64,000 bases of DNA, taken from NCBI RefSeq assembly GCF_028583425.1, contig NC_072791.1, positions 31,627,368-31,691,367 on the forward strand, written 5' to 3'. A model generated the notes under the pieces. That model worked only from the letters and a program-made list of their open reading frames with translations, was not told where the DNA came from and made no database searches. The stretch is from Eublepharis macularius (Eukaryota; Chordata; Lepidosauria; Squamata; Eublepharidae). Made by a program: the position numbers and the translations under genes. This document shows, piece by piece, positions 34,641-45,066 of this stretch; the first letter of the stretch is position 1, and each line of letters begins with the position of its first letter.

Positions 34641-35694
34641 GTTACTACTACTATGGGTACCTACAGATACACCTCCCTCCAAGAACAGGTACATGACCTC
34701 TCTGCCCTCACTCCTTTCTTGCCCCATGCTCCACCATCCTTGTGGATCCCATGGGCACAGCTTTGACTTTTTAACATTTTTTTCAGGTGCCTGGAAAGTT
34801 TATCTGTTTAATCATTCATGTTTTAAACTTTGGACAACCTGGGGGAGAGGGGTGAGTATATTAATGATTGCCACAAGGGATAGATTGAGGCATTGTGGGG
34901 GCTGAAACCAAGAGGGTCTGCAGTCCTAGAGCCTTGCTCTGTGTACCAGCTGAACAGCTTGAAATGTTTTCAGGGGTAGCTGTAGACCCAGTCTCCTCTG
35001 CAGCATCCTCCTCAAGATGGCAGTGGAGGAAGCACCCCCTGCCTGGAGGGGCCTGCCGACTGAAGGGTTCAATAAGAAGTTTCAAGCTGTGAGTTCACTT
35101 ATGAGGGAATTACCTTGCTCTTACTGTTCCTTGGCTGCCCATGGCAAGATGTTATCTCTTTCTACATTCAAATTTTAATAATTTTTAATGCAAGCATGCA
35201 AATCTGGGATGGGAAGGCACATGCATCTGGAATGTGTTATATGTATAATTCTTATTTACATTATTTATAGTCTGCCTTTCTCCCTAGGACTAAAGGAAGA
35301 TTACACAGAGTAAGTCCATACAAGCAACAGGACTGGACACTGAATAAACAATTCAATAGTATTTACATAGTATATGTATTAACATAACACATTAAAGGAT
35401 GCAAAAATTACACTGTAGTATCCTACTTACAATGACAACCAGCACAAGCTATCCACAGTAGTATAGACTATAGTCCCTAAAATGTTACTCATATTTTCCA
35501 CATGTTCTGCTGTGCAGGAGAAGTGATATGTCAGCATCAACCCTGCCCCTGCATGCACAAGGGCTACAAAAATGGAATAAATACGTGTTAGAATTTTATA
35601 GTAGCAAGAAATGTGGTAGGGTGGGAAACCAGCACAAAGTCATTGTACACCCACAGAAAACTAAATTTAAGCAGCCCATCTTTTACGTTTTTAA
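34641..35694. other. Intergenic DNA with an antisense L2 tail
   Basis: About 35245-35420 (TTATTTATAGTCTGCCTTTC, TTACACAGAGTAAGTCC) is the antisense tail also seen at 50470-50640. The part from 34641 to 35240 shows no nameable feature; whether any belongs to the gag fossil is not visible. Confidence 0.4.
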
Positions 35695-35762
35695 TAGCGC
35701 CATCCTAAGCAGGGTTATACCCTCCTAAGCCCATTGACTTCAATTACTTAGATGGGTATAAC
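35695..35762. mobile_element. Short palindromic MITE, interrupted by a hAT element
   Basis: GCCATCCTAAGCAGGGTTATA and CCCATTGACTTCAATTAC mark the small palindromic family. Its right arm is cut at GGTATAAC by the hAT foldback at 35763, so the hAT insertion is the younger event. Confidence 0.65.
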
Positions 35763-36006
35763 CAGGGCTTTTTTCTGGGAAAAGAGATGGTGGAAGTCAG
35801 TGGGTTGCCCTCGGAGAAAATGGTCACATGGCTGATGGCCCCGCCCCCTGATTTCCAGACAGAGGGGAGTTTAGATTGCCCGTGGGGAAGGCAATCTAAA
35901 CTCCCCTCTGTCTGGAGATCAGGGGGCGGGGCCACCAGCCATGTGACCATTTTCAAGTGGTTCCGGAACTCCGTTCCACCGCGTTACAGCTGCAAAAAAA
36001 GCCCTG
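35763..36006. mobile_element. hAT-type foldback element, copy 4 (244 bp), reversed
   Basis: It starts CAGGGCTTTTTTCTGGG and ends AAAAAAAGCCCTG. The flanks GGTATAAC and TGTGTAAC match at 6 of 8 positions. The centre GATTGCCCGTGGGGAAGGCAATC is shorter than in copy 3. Confidence 0.88.
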
Positions 36007-37229
36007 TGTGTAACTGTTAGACATCCCATTTGCCCACCTCCAGCCCAATTTCCCATAGGAAATTCCATATGAATTTCCCCAGTCTCTCAGGTAGCGATCA
36101 GAGAAGGTAGCCTAGAACATCGCCTGGAAGTGCTCTCACATCCTTCCCAAACTCCACCTTTGTCAGTTACTGTTCCTAAATCTGGCATTTGGAAAGGCAG
36201 TGTTGGGAACACTAGTACCTCTGCTTAGGATTGCACTGCAAACATATTAAATGATGTCATTGAAAATGCATTTACATAGCATTAGAAATAAGTGCCACAT
36301 GTTCACCAGTCAGACTAGTATCTCACTGGACACAGCATGGGAAGGTTTTTTCTGGCTACTTTGTTTTATGTTATTTATTGGGCACAGAGATTTTTTTAGC
36401 TTGTTAAGTTAATCGTACTTCTTTGTTTTTATAACTGACTGTAAGCCACTTCAAACTTCCAGTGAAGTGGGATGGAATTTTTAAAAAACAAACATAATTA
36501 AAAGCGGGGGAGCTGGTTTCCTTCTTGGTGAGTGAATGGGTGGAATATTGCCTGTGTATTTTTCCTTATTTCTCCCTGAGTAAAAGGACCATACTGCAAT
36601 TCTAAGCAGAGCTACATATTTCCATTGAAATTAAGGGTATGTAACTCTGCTTAGGATAGAAATGGTAGATATTTACTTATTTAAAAATGAAAACTGAAGA
36701 GAATATCTTTGGGTGGACCAGGCTTCTACAGGCTTCATTCCTTGGCTACAGCCTGATACATAAGTAGCAGTTTTAAGTGGCAGATTAATTGCCTCTGATT
36801 AGCTGATTGCTGCTATCTTGTACATTTTAAAATTTATATCGTATTGCTGTGTTGTTGTTGATTTTAAACTGTTTTAAGGTGTACGTTTTATTATAAATGT
36901 TTTTTACTGGATGTAATCCGCCCCAAGCCTGCCTGTGCGGGGAGGGCAGAATAAAAGTCAAAAGTAATGAATAAATAAATAATATAGAAAACACTGTGAT
37001 GAACCTCAGGGGGAAGATTTCTCCCCTTCTCTTTCCCTATATTAGGAACGCTAGCAAAGTCAATCTTGTTAAGTTTATAGAAGGAAGCTTCTCTCAGATC
37101 TGCTTGTTTGTTTTCATTAATGTAAATGTTAGTTTTAATTAGCAAACATTTGCATGGTCTTTACAATTGTAAACTGCTTTGACCATTTATATTGAAAAGC
37201 AGTATACAAATGTAAGGAATAAAATTGTT
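36007..37229 (+). mobile_element. L2-type 3' tails and a small palindromic MITE
   Basis: About 36340-36480 and 36780-36990 resemble sense L2 3' ends; the latter has GATGTAATCCGCCCCAAGCC and GGGGAGGGCAGAATAAAAG, ending in (AAATAAAT). A short palindromic MITE is at about 36594-36662 (GCAATTCTAAGCAGAG, CTCTGCTTAGGATAG). About 36010-36340 is unassigned. Confidence 0.5.
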
Positions 37230-37384
37230 GCCAGGGTACTCCATAATGGAGTGAGATGGCCAGCTCAGGTTTAAAAGGCAGCAAGTTGTCAGACTGGGAC
37301 CAGCATACCCAAGGGACTGCCTCTCCCCGTATGTGCCCCGGAGAACACTCCTATCAGCTGGAAAACATCTACTGGTGGTCCCTG
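37230..37384 (+). mobile_element. L2-type LINE coding relic, left part
   Basis: One frame reads DCLSPYVPRRTLLSAGKHLL at about 37316-37375, the conserved C-terminal region of L2-like proteins. It continues after a GC-rich insert at about 38331. Truncated and inactive. Confidence 0.75.
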
Positions 37385-38330
37385 CCACAGCCCCCGCTGG
37401 GCAGGGCACCGGGTAGTCTCCGCCTGACATCAAAGGGGTGCCAGGGATGCTGCAGGACCCTGCTCTGTGGAAGGAGGGGCAGTATACATCACCCAGGCTC
37501 CCTCTCAATCCACTCGCTGGCCTGCTCAACCTGTGCCACTCACCCCCTTTGACCTCCACCATCTCCTCCTTCATCCACTCTCCTCGCCTTCACTCTGCTC
37601 CACTCCATGACTCCTACTCAAACCCACCACCTCAGAGCTCTTCCTAGCCATCCTTTATAGGGCTTTCTTTCCCCGCCCCGCCCTCCTTCCAGGCTTGTTC
37701 CCTCTCCTGACTTGGCCCAGCTGCACCTCCCCTCAGGTGTTTCCCGCCCATCACTAATCCCTTCTAGGCTTCCTTGCCTTTCTGGCAGGGTGCAGTTACA
37801 TGCGAACAAATCCCAGCTGAGGTTTCCTTGACCTTGTTCCCAAGGAGCTGCCCCAGTTGGCTTCTGCGCTGCTGAGCTTCCCTGGCCTTGCTCGCGAGGA
37901 GCCCTGGCCAGCTTCTGGGCTGCCTGCCCATTGATGCTGGGCGGAGCTGCCCATCTCCTCCCCCAGAATGCCTGTGACAGCTCCACCTGGAGTCGCTTTG
38001 CTCCTGGCACTCCCTGAGCCTGGTTGTTGCCTTCTGGCTGATGGATAGGCTGGGGCGTGGTTCTGAGCTGCTTTGGCTGCTTTTCCTCCTCTGCCGGTCC
38101 CTATTCCCCCTGCCTTTGTCCCCTCCCTCTGCCCTGCTTAGCTCCCTATCTTCTCCCTGGAGGGTGGGGCTGGCTGGCCTCGCCCTGCCCCTTCCAGCCC
38201 TCTAGGGCCTTGGACCTTTGCCCCTTTCCCCTGGCACAGGCAGGTTCTGGCTCTGATGGCTGGTCGGGGTAGCAGGGTAGCTGTCTCCCATTGCTTCCTC
38301 CTGGCGAGGCTGGGGGCTGTGCCTCAGACT
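37385..38330. mobile_element. GC-rich insert within the L2 relic
   Basis: About 0.95 kb of pyrimidine-rich plus-strand DNA separates the two L2 halves. On the minus strand it shows CCTATAAAGG near 37670 and long G/A-rich runs, which would fit a long terminal repeat in minus orientation. Clean terminal duplications were not found, so ends and identity are uncertain. It holds no recognisable gene. Confidence 0.45.
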
Positions 38331-38856
38331 CTGGACAGCTCGTTTGGCCTCAACCAAGGCCAGGGCCTTTTTGGTCCTGGTCCCAACCTGGTTGAACTCT
38401 CTGTCTGAGGACACCCGGGCCCATCAGGATCTTCTATCATTTTGGTGGGCCTGTAAGACAGAGATGTTCCACCAGGCGTATGGTTGAGGTCAGCATGAGA
38501 TCCTCACTGAGCCTCCCACCAGCCTTCCACTAAGTGTGGGGTTATACAGTGCCCACCGGCCAGCATATGGGTACAGCACAGGGCTATGTAGTACCCATTT
38601 GTTTGCTGACCCACATATGGGTTGCAGCACATCATCTGTCCGCTTCCCTCCTCCTGTATGTTGATGGGCAGGAATCTGGAATTGACCCCATCTTGGGACA
38701 GTTATTATCTGTTTGTTGATTTTATGATGAACTGTTGTTTTATGAATTGTTTTAATATTTGTATTATATTTTTGTAACTGTTATACCTTGCCCTGAGCCC
38801 GTTTGTGGGAAGGGTGAGTTAGAAATGTAAATAATAATAATAATAATAATAATTTA
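38331..38856 (+). mobile_element. L2-type LINE relic, right part and 3' end with (AAT)n
   Basis: LASTKARAFLVLVPTWLNSL, EDTRAHQDLLSFWWACKTEM and FHQAYG are the last residues of the L2-like protein. A 3' untranslated region follows, with CCTTGCCCTGAGCCCG, ending in AAT repeats at about 38829-38853. This fixes the LINE orientation and its true 3' end. Confidence 0.8.
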
Positions 38857-39887
38857 CATTCCGTTTTTAATCATGAAGGATGAAGAGGAAACATTTAGAT
38901 TTTAAGGCTTGGTCTTGAAAATTTGGGGCCAGTTCTGGAGATTATCTTCAGATTAGCAGTGTTCCCTTACAGTCTTCTATATGCAGCCATTGGGAGGTGA
39001 AATTCAATTGACTGACTGGAGTTGCAGTTTTTGCTTGTTTAAAGAAAAATACCAACCTGTTAATTCAATCACATTTTTTTAAAAAGAGAGTACGGAATAC
39101 TGTGTCCTGGTTGCTACATTTCTTGCTTCCCTGGAAACATGAAACACCCACAATGGCATTTTTGCCCTCCCGATCTGGGGAAATGAATGTAAATGGATGT
39201 TACCAAATCATCATGTCCTGTGTAAAGAGAAACCTCCCCAATGGGCTTAACTTTTCCTGGTTATGCAAACAATAGCACCGCCAGCATGTACTGTACACGT
39301 CAGGCTTGTTGTAAAATCTTTCTTCATTTCCACCCCTCCCTACTTTTCCTGTAAATGCCCTTAATCCACCCCCTCCCCCAGTAAAGACCAGCCAACCTGT
39401 TATCACTTTTTAAATAGCTCAGAACAGTTACCAGGACCTACCCAGTCTAATGAGTCAGCAGCCTTCGCTCAGCATCTTTGGAGGTGCAGAGTTCTATTTC
39501 CTGTTTAGTCAGGGTGGGAAACCAGCAGGCTCTTGCAATGGCCTGAAGGGCTGTGCATAGAAATGCACGATGGGGGCAGAATGGCATGGTAGGATGATTC
39601 TCAAATACGTGTGATACAATCAGAATCCCTCCTTGAGTCTGCAACATGAAATAGGGTTCTCAGGTTGCAACCCAGAGGATGAGCATGGACCTTTAAAAGC
39701 CAAACAGAAGTCAGAGTAGCTACAGCTGTTTCTCCTAGACTTTGTAACCCATTGTCACATTCCTGCTGCAGAAGGGGAAAACACCACTCCATCTAGCGGA
39801 GGAGGAGAATGGACAAAGGCCTGTGAAAGATCAAGGACATGTGGCTGTCACTACTCCCTCTCCTGCATGTTTAAAAATGCTCATTCT
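38857..39887. other. Unassigned intergenic DNA
   Basis: No supported gene or clear repeat. Minus-strand frames here are short. Confidence 0.4.
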
Positions 39888-40255
39888 CTGAGAGTCTCTC
39901 TACATGAGATACCTGGGCGCATTCGTCAGGTGCCAAGAGACGTACTTTAAAAAGACAGAGCCAGCGATTACTCCAGAGGGGATGGATTCTCTCACAGCAC
40001 TCCGCTGCCTCTGGTGTCTCCCCTTCCAGAGCCTTTGCCCCATTTCTCTGCTTAAAACTTTGAATTAACCAAGCCTTGGCAGGGCAAAGGCCCTGGAAGG
40101 GAAGATGCCAGAGGCAGCAGAGGGCTATGAGAGAATCCATCCCCTCCAGAGCAATCTCCGGCAGCTCTGTCTTTTAAAACTATGCTTCCCGGCTATCATT
40201 ATCTCCCAACACATGAAGAATACATGTCAGAAGTCTTGTGTAGAGAGACTCTGAG
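39888..40255. mobile_element. Foldback element, about 368 bp
   Basis: The ends CTGAGAGTCTCTCTACAT and GTGTAGAGAGACTCTGAG are inverted repeats. Inner segments also pair: GGGGATGGATTCTCTC with GAGAGAATCCATCCCC, and TTCCAGAGCCTTTGCCC with GGGCAAAGGCCCTGGAA. There is no coding capacity and no clear target duplication. Confidence 0.75.
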
Positions 40256-40319
40256 TTGCAAACTAAAAACCCTATCATGAAAGGCTGGGGTGGGGGAGAA
40301 AATCCAGTTCCTCCTGCAT

Positions 40320-40885
40320 CATAAGAGCCTGGCTGGATCAGATCAGTGATCCATTTAGATCAGCATCCTCCACATACCAACCAACTGGTCACCCCGGAGG
40401 GCCAGCAACCAGAGTTTATCAACGTAGCCTCATGACTGTTACATAAAATTTAGCATACCAGGCCTCAAAGAACTTAACAACAGGCTGTGCAACTGTTTAT
40501 CGTGTAATAATTGTTACCCATGTTGTTACTACAAATGATGTGTTTGTGTCATGCACGCCATATATTGAGGAGGTTGCCATCTTTATTAAGAAGTAAGGCT
40601 TCCCTATATTTTTACATGGCTAGATGGGGATTTGTCATAATAATCCGTGGCTGATGATGTGGAATTTGGACATGATGCTGCGTCATACCAAGTCAACCAT
40701 TGGCCCATCAAGGTCAGCATTGTCTACTCTGACAGCAGCAGCTGTCCAGGGTCTCAGGTGGTGGTCTTGCACTTCACCTGCTACCTGATCCTTTTAACTG
40801 GAGATTCTAGGAATTGAACCAGGAACCTTCTGCATCCAAAGTAGATAGATGCTCTGCCATTGAGCTGCGGTCCCCTCCTGAAGTT
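40320..40885 (-). mobile_element. Two antisense second-family SINE copies
   Basis: A fragment at about 40323-40440 (GATCAGATCAGTGATCC) and a fuller copy at about 40675-40885 (GGCCCATCAAGGTCAGC, CCAGGGTCTCAGGTGG, GATGCTCTGCCATTGAGC). The intervening 40441-40674 is unassigned. Confidence 0.6.
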
Positions 40886-41844
40886 ATTCTCGGAAACTTT
40901 AGCGGTTCATGGTTAAGGTCTTACATAATGGAACAGTTTGTCTTTCCTGGTTTCCAGATATCAAGAGGTGTTTGGGGACCTTGAAGGGTTTCAATAGCAA
41001 CTTTCACAAGATTTTTAAAAAATCATTTATATGTCGGCGTTTAAAAAAATAAAACAAAATCCAGTTGTGTAAATAATATGTAGAGAATGATTATCAATAG
41101 TTTAAATTATTCCCAGCAATGGCTTACTTTAACCTCTCGTGATCAAATACTGCAGCACATCATAGAGATACAGGCAGAAGTAACAACTTCATACCATAGC
41201 AACAGAACAAGTCAGTAACTAGGGGTGGAATAACAGCAACCACAGAATACTGCAAAACCAGACATGATCACCTGTACTGGAGTAATTCAGCACACATTGA
41301 AGAAATGAGTCAACTTCCCCTCATCTTCCATGTGGTAAACTGGCAGTCCATATTCACCTGTTAGCAACTGTAGAAGTCATGAGGCATCCACCAAATATGT
41401 CCTTTGAGGAGCTTATCTTCAGACCTTTCTCTTCCCAAATGATCTGGAGAAGTACTGTCAATTTTAATTGCCAATAATCTGCACATGGTGGCTTCAGTGA
41501 TCCAGAACAATAACCCATAAAAGTACCATTGGTTATTTTAATTTAATTTATTGGATTTATACTCCGCCCTCTCCACATCAGTGGGCTCAGGGCAGACAAC
41601 AACACAATTTAAAACATATATACATGTTATTAAAAATTGTAAAATTACTATATATTATCATTAAAATTACAACTATGCAAATATATAGAACAGAGAAAGA
41701 TGGCAGCACATAATTTAGTTCAGGTGTTCCATATAGCAGTTCTTCCCAGAACAAATATATAAAATATACAAGGACAGGCAACAACATTTACATAGAAGGG
41801 CATATGGTTTAACCCCTTCCCCCCGCCTGGGGGGCACTGCCTGG
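40886..41844. other. Intergenic DNA with an antisense L2 tail
   Basis: About 41540-41640 (TTATTGGATTTATACTCCGC, GTGGGCTCAGGGCAGACAAC) is an antisense L2 3' end and probably belongs to the L2 relic that follows. About 40886-41540 shows nothing nameable. Confidence 0.45.
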
Positions 41845-41937
41845 CATCAAGCATATGCCTGGCAGAACAACAACTCTGTCTTACAGGCCCAGCGAAATGT
41901 TAAGAAGTCCTGCCGGGCCCTGGTCTCATGAGACAGT
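41845..41937 (-). mobile_element. L2-type LINE relic, C-terminal end (minus)
   Basis: On the minus strand it reads LSHETRARQDFLTFRWACKT then ELLF, QAYA, the last residues of the L2-like protein. It is separated from the preceding coding part (42169-42415) by a 231-bp foldback element. Confidence 0.8.
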
Positions 41938-42168
41938 GAGCGGGACCACAAGTAACGCCTGACACAGGTTGGGCACTTGCCAGCTTCCCTCAAGTTTTGA
42001 TGGGAAATGTAGGCAGCTTGGCGGAATGTTGGACAAGTGACAGTTGAAAAGTCCATTGGACAGCAGTCGGAGAACCACGCTGCAAGACCAGGATGCCTAC
42101 ATTTCCCATCAAAACTTGAGGGAAGCTGACTAGTGTCCAACCTGTGTCAGGCGTCACTTGTCCCGCTC
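41938..42168. mobile_element. Foldback element, 231 bp, inserted in an L2 relic
   Basis: The ends are GAGCGGGAC and GTCCCGCTC. Long arms pair: CGCCTGACACAGGTTGG with its reverse, and CTTCCCTCAAGTTTTGATGG with CCATCAAAACTTGAGGGAAG. The five bases at each side are ACAGT and AGAGT, a 4-of-5 match, suggesting a 5-bp duplication. No protein is encoded. Confidence 0.8.
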
Positions 42169-42415
42169 AGAGTGTTCCACCAGGCTGGGGCCAGGACCGA
42201 GAAGGCCCTGGCCCTGGTCAACACCAGGTGGGCCTCCCTAGGGCCAAGGACCTTTAATAGATGTTTATCACCCGATCGAAGGGTCCTCTGGGGCTCATAT
42301 GGGGAGAGGTGGTTCCGCAGATACGTTGGTCCCAGTCTGCATAGGGTTTTATAGGTTAAGGATGGCTGCATCATAGAAACAAGCACTGAGCACTGTAGGG
42401 TACAACTAATGTGGC
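42169..42415 (-). mobile_element. L2-type LINE relic, upstream coding part (minus)
   Basis: The minus strand reads TYKTLCRLGPTYLRNHLSPY, EPQRTLRSGDKHLLKVLGPR and TRARAFSVLAPAWWNTLS, the conserved C-terminal third of L2-like proteins. The host gene name cannot apply; it is a dead LINE copy. Confidence 0.8.
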
Positions 42416-42524
42416 CAAAAGGCTTCCCTCGTAACTTGAATAGCCAAGAGCCACCATGGATTCTTGAATCAAGATGCCCCCTGAGCCTTTCTCACACCAT
42501 CTAGATCCAAACATCATATGAAAT

Positions 42525-42902
42525 CAAATCACAGGACTACAGAGATCAGTTTCTCTGGAGAAAATGGCTGTTTTTGAGGGTGGATTCTATGGCATTACAC
42601 TTCACTGAGGTCCCTCCCCAAACCTTGCCCTCTGTAGCTGGCTTTGAGAACCCTACATCTGAGGCATACCAGGCACTTAGGGTTGCCGACATCTAGTGGT
42701 GCCTGAAGATCTGGAATTACAACTGATGTCTAGATGACAGGGATGAGTTTCTGTAGAGAAAACGGCTGTTTAGTCTTCCACATAGAATGAGAACTCTGTG
42801 GCATTATATCCCATTGGCCTCTCCTCCCTTCCCAAACCATACCTGCCTCAGGTTCCACCTTCAAAATCTCCAGGAATTTCCTAACCCAGAGTTGGCAACG
42901 CT
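42525..42902. mobile_element. Two GGTTGCCAAC-end foldback copies
   Basis: A partial copy (about 42525-42655; CAGAGATCAGTTTCTCTGG, GAGAAAATGGCTGTTTTTG) is followed by a full one at 42679-42902 with AGGGTTGCCGAC at the left and GAGTTGGCAACGCT at the right. Same family as 13750-13961. Confidence 0.72.
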
Positions 42903-43199
42903 ACTTCGCACATCGTTACAGAGCCGTTTCCTGTGATGAAGAGAGTGGTTTTGAAGAAATGCCTCAGTAAAGAGGTAGGGGACCACAGACTTTACTACTA
43001 CGTTGGTTTAAGTTTGAGCCTGTTGGTCTGTTAAGTCTGTCGGTTTAAGTTTGAGCCGCAGGACAAGTTCTATGTTGTTTAATAAGTCATAGAATTGTTC
43101 ATGCTCTGTTTCAGCCGTTCTTACTCTTGTGTATTGGATTTCTGCTGGTTTTAAATCCGCAAATTCGCAGTGATGTACCCTATTTCATTGTTTATTGAA
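42903..43199. other. ITPK1 5' flank
   Basis: Just under 300 bases with a short imperfect direct repeat (GTTTAAGTTTGAGCC occurs at about 43008 and 43042). No gene is seen. Confidence 0.4.
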
Positions 43200-44250
43200 A
43201 TGTCCTCGAAACCGACTCGCGGCGTGATCCGCCTGGAGTCTCAACGAGGAAGGCGCCAATAATAAACACTCTGAGCAAGCTCAGAAGTACTCGGGTTTTA
43301 GCAAAGGCCCTTTCCAATCGGGAAAGCCACGCGCAGCAGCAGTTTCGCCCCAGCGCTCGCGTGTCTCGAAGACTGGACGCGACCCGGAGAGCCGTTGAAG
43401 TTAGGGGGTGAAGCCTACTTGGCCTCGGCGGGGCTTACTTCCGAGGCAACCGGGAGAGAGGGGCTCGGGCTTGCCCTTCTCTCGAAGCAGCCCGGTGCTG
43501 CCGCCTGCAGGCGGAGCGGCACTTGGGAACGGTCGGGCCCGTGCCCTGGGCGCGCTGGGTCTCCGGGGCGACGGCCGACCTGCTGCTGCGGGGGCGGGAG
43601 GAAGGCGGCCGGCCGGCGAGTCCCTCCGCCTGCTGCAGCGAGGGTGTGTCCTGGAGCCCCCACCCCTCGGTGCTGGGGGGTGGAGACCGGCGGCGGGAGG
43701 AGGAGGAAGTGGAGGCGGCGGAGAATAGCGGGCGAATGGAGCCCTGAAAGGCTGCCGCCGCCGCAGTGAGCAGGCGAGGGCGGCTCCAGGCGCCTCTCTC
43801 TGCCCGCAGGGCCGCCTGTGCAAGCTCCGAGTTGTCGCCGCCTCGGGCTGTGGTTGCTGGGCGAGCGAGAGCGGCCGCCACCGCCTTGTGCCCGCTCCAT
43901 TGAACCGGTGGCGGCGGCGGCGGCGGCGGAGGAGGAGGAGGAGAGGCGCTTTCCCCTCCTGCCTCGGAACCTTTCCGGGCTCTGCTTCGCCTCGGAGGGC
44001 CTGCGAAAAAGGGTTGCACCCAACTTGCAAGCCATGCAGACCTCGGGCGCGGAGAAGTTTCCAGATGGCTGCTGAGCGGCTGCTCCCTGCCCCCCTCCCT
44101 CGGCGAGGTTGCTGCTGCTGAAAGCTGCGATGCATGTGCGAGTCTGAGCCCCCCCCACCCCAACACCCCACAGGCGCCCTGAAGCCTGGATGAGCGCCCT
44201 GGATTGACTAGCGGGCGCCTCGTCTCCAGCGTTCGCGTCGCCCCCTTGAT
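43200..44250 (+). promoter_or_regulatory. ITPK1: CpG island: ITPK1 promoter and 5' untranslated region
   Basis: About 1 kb of very GC-rich, CpG-dense sequence ends just before the first coding exon of ITPK1. A (GGC)n/(GGA)n run lies at about 43906-43945 and may be length-variable. Long open frames on both strands here come from the scarcity of stop codons and are not genes. No TATA box is evident. I cannot place the start of transcription or tell whether a separate non-coding exon is spliced before 44292; a pyrimidine-rich stretch with AG sites (about 44245-44280) leaves that possible. Confidence 0.75.
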
Positions 44251-44291
44251 TTCTTCTTCTTTTCCAATCACTGGTGAAAGTGGAAGGGAAG

Positions 44292-44386
44292 ATGCAGACC
44301 TTTCTGAAAGGGAAAAGGGTTGGTTACTGGCTGAGCGAAAAGAAAATCAAGAAGCTGAATTTCCAGGCGTTTGCCGTGCTTTGCAG
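44292..44386 (+). CDS. ITPK1: ITPK1, inositol-tetrakisphosphate 1-kinase, first coding exon (partial gene)
   Basis: The exon encodes 31 residues plus two bases: MQTFLKGKRVGYWLSEKKIK and then KLNFQAFAVLC. It ends TTTGCAG|GTAAGAG, a consensus splice donor at 44387. This is the conserved start of ITPK1 and agrees with the remembered human protein except at residue 29, where I recall Glu and see Val. The full enzyme is about 400 residues with an ATP-grasp fold. It phosphorylates Ins(3,4,5,6)P4 and related inositol phosphates in the cytosol on the path to InsP5/InsP6. This exon covers only the N-terminal edge; catalytic residues lie in exons beyond the window. The start is supported by conservation and by the CpG island directly upstream. 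The gene is divergent from LYSET, as in human. Confidence 0.95.
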
Positions 44387-44981
44387 GTAAGAGAAGCCAA
44401 GCCTCGGAAAGCGCGGTAGTTATGGGTTGGTGTGGAAGAGGTTAAAGAATCTGCTCTTCTCCCTCTGGGGCTTTTTGACTGGACCCTCCTTGGCCTTTTC
44501 CTCGATTTCCTTTCTGGGAGCACATTCAGATGTGGTGGGCCTTTGGCTGGTTAGCCAATGCATGTGCGGTTTGTCAGACCTTTGGGAATTGCCACTTGGG
44601 GAATCGAGCCTGACACCTTCTGAGCTCCCTGAACAAGGCTAAGCTGTGCCCGACACAAGGAGAATGTGACAAAGGTTGTAATTTTCTGCGCTCTCTCCCC
44701 ATCCCACTATACTAATAACAGAGGAAGTAAAATGTGAGGCTTTGGGAATTACATAGGCACGTGCAGGGTTTAAACAAAAATAAAACATCGAGGGAAGTTA
44801 CAGCTTTGAATTGGATTGCATGGAAATTTATTGAGCCTTAAGTGCTGTGATAGCAACTGGTCCATGAAGGCAGTTGAGTGCATGCAGAAAGAACAGGTTC
44901 ATAGGATTAGTAAGATTTTGGGGTAACTTGTGCTTTGGAGGAAAAAGTCGTATCTATGTTATTTTATACAACTAAGCGTAG

Positions 44982-45066
44982 ACTGCAATCCTAAGCACAC
45001 TTCCTAAGGAGTCAGTCCCATTGAATCCAGTGGGATTTGCTTCTTATACCTACTTAGGATTATACT
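44982..45066. mobile_element. Short palindromic MITE-like repeat (85 bp)
   Basis: The ends GACTGCAATCCTAAG and CTTAGGATTATACTG are inverted repeats, with the core AGTCCCATTGAATCCAGTGGGA itself a small hairpin. Good copy of the family at 16012-16099. Confidence 0.75.

Noticed and set aside
37618-38010. Minus-strand frame of 130 codons rich in Gly, Gln and Arg
   Set aside because: It lies inside the GC-rich insert in an L2 relic and has no recognisable domain.
43401-44271. Several overlapping open frames of 247-278 codons on the minus strand and shorter ones on plus
   Set aside because: They lie in the ITPK1 CpG island, overlap one another in all frames and have low-complexity Pro/Arg/Ser/Ala composition; stop codons are rare by base composition.
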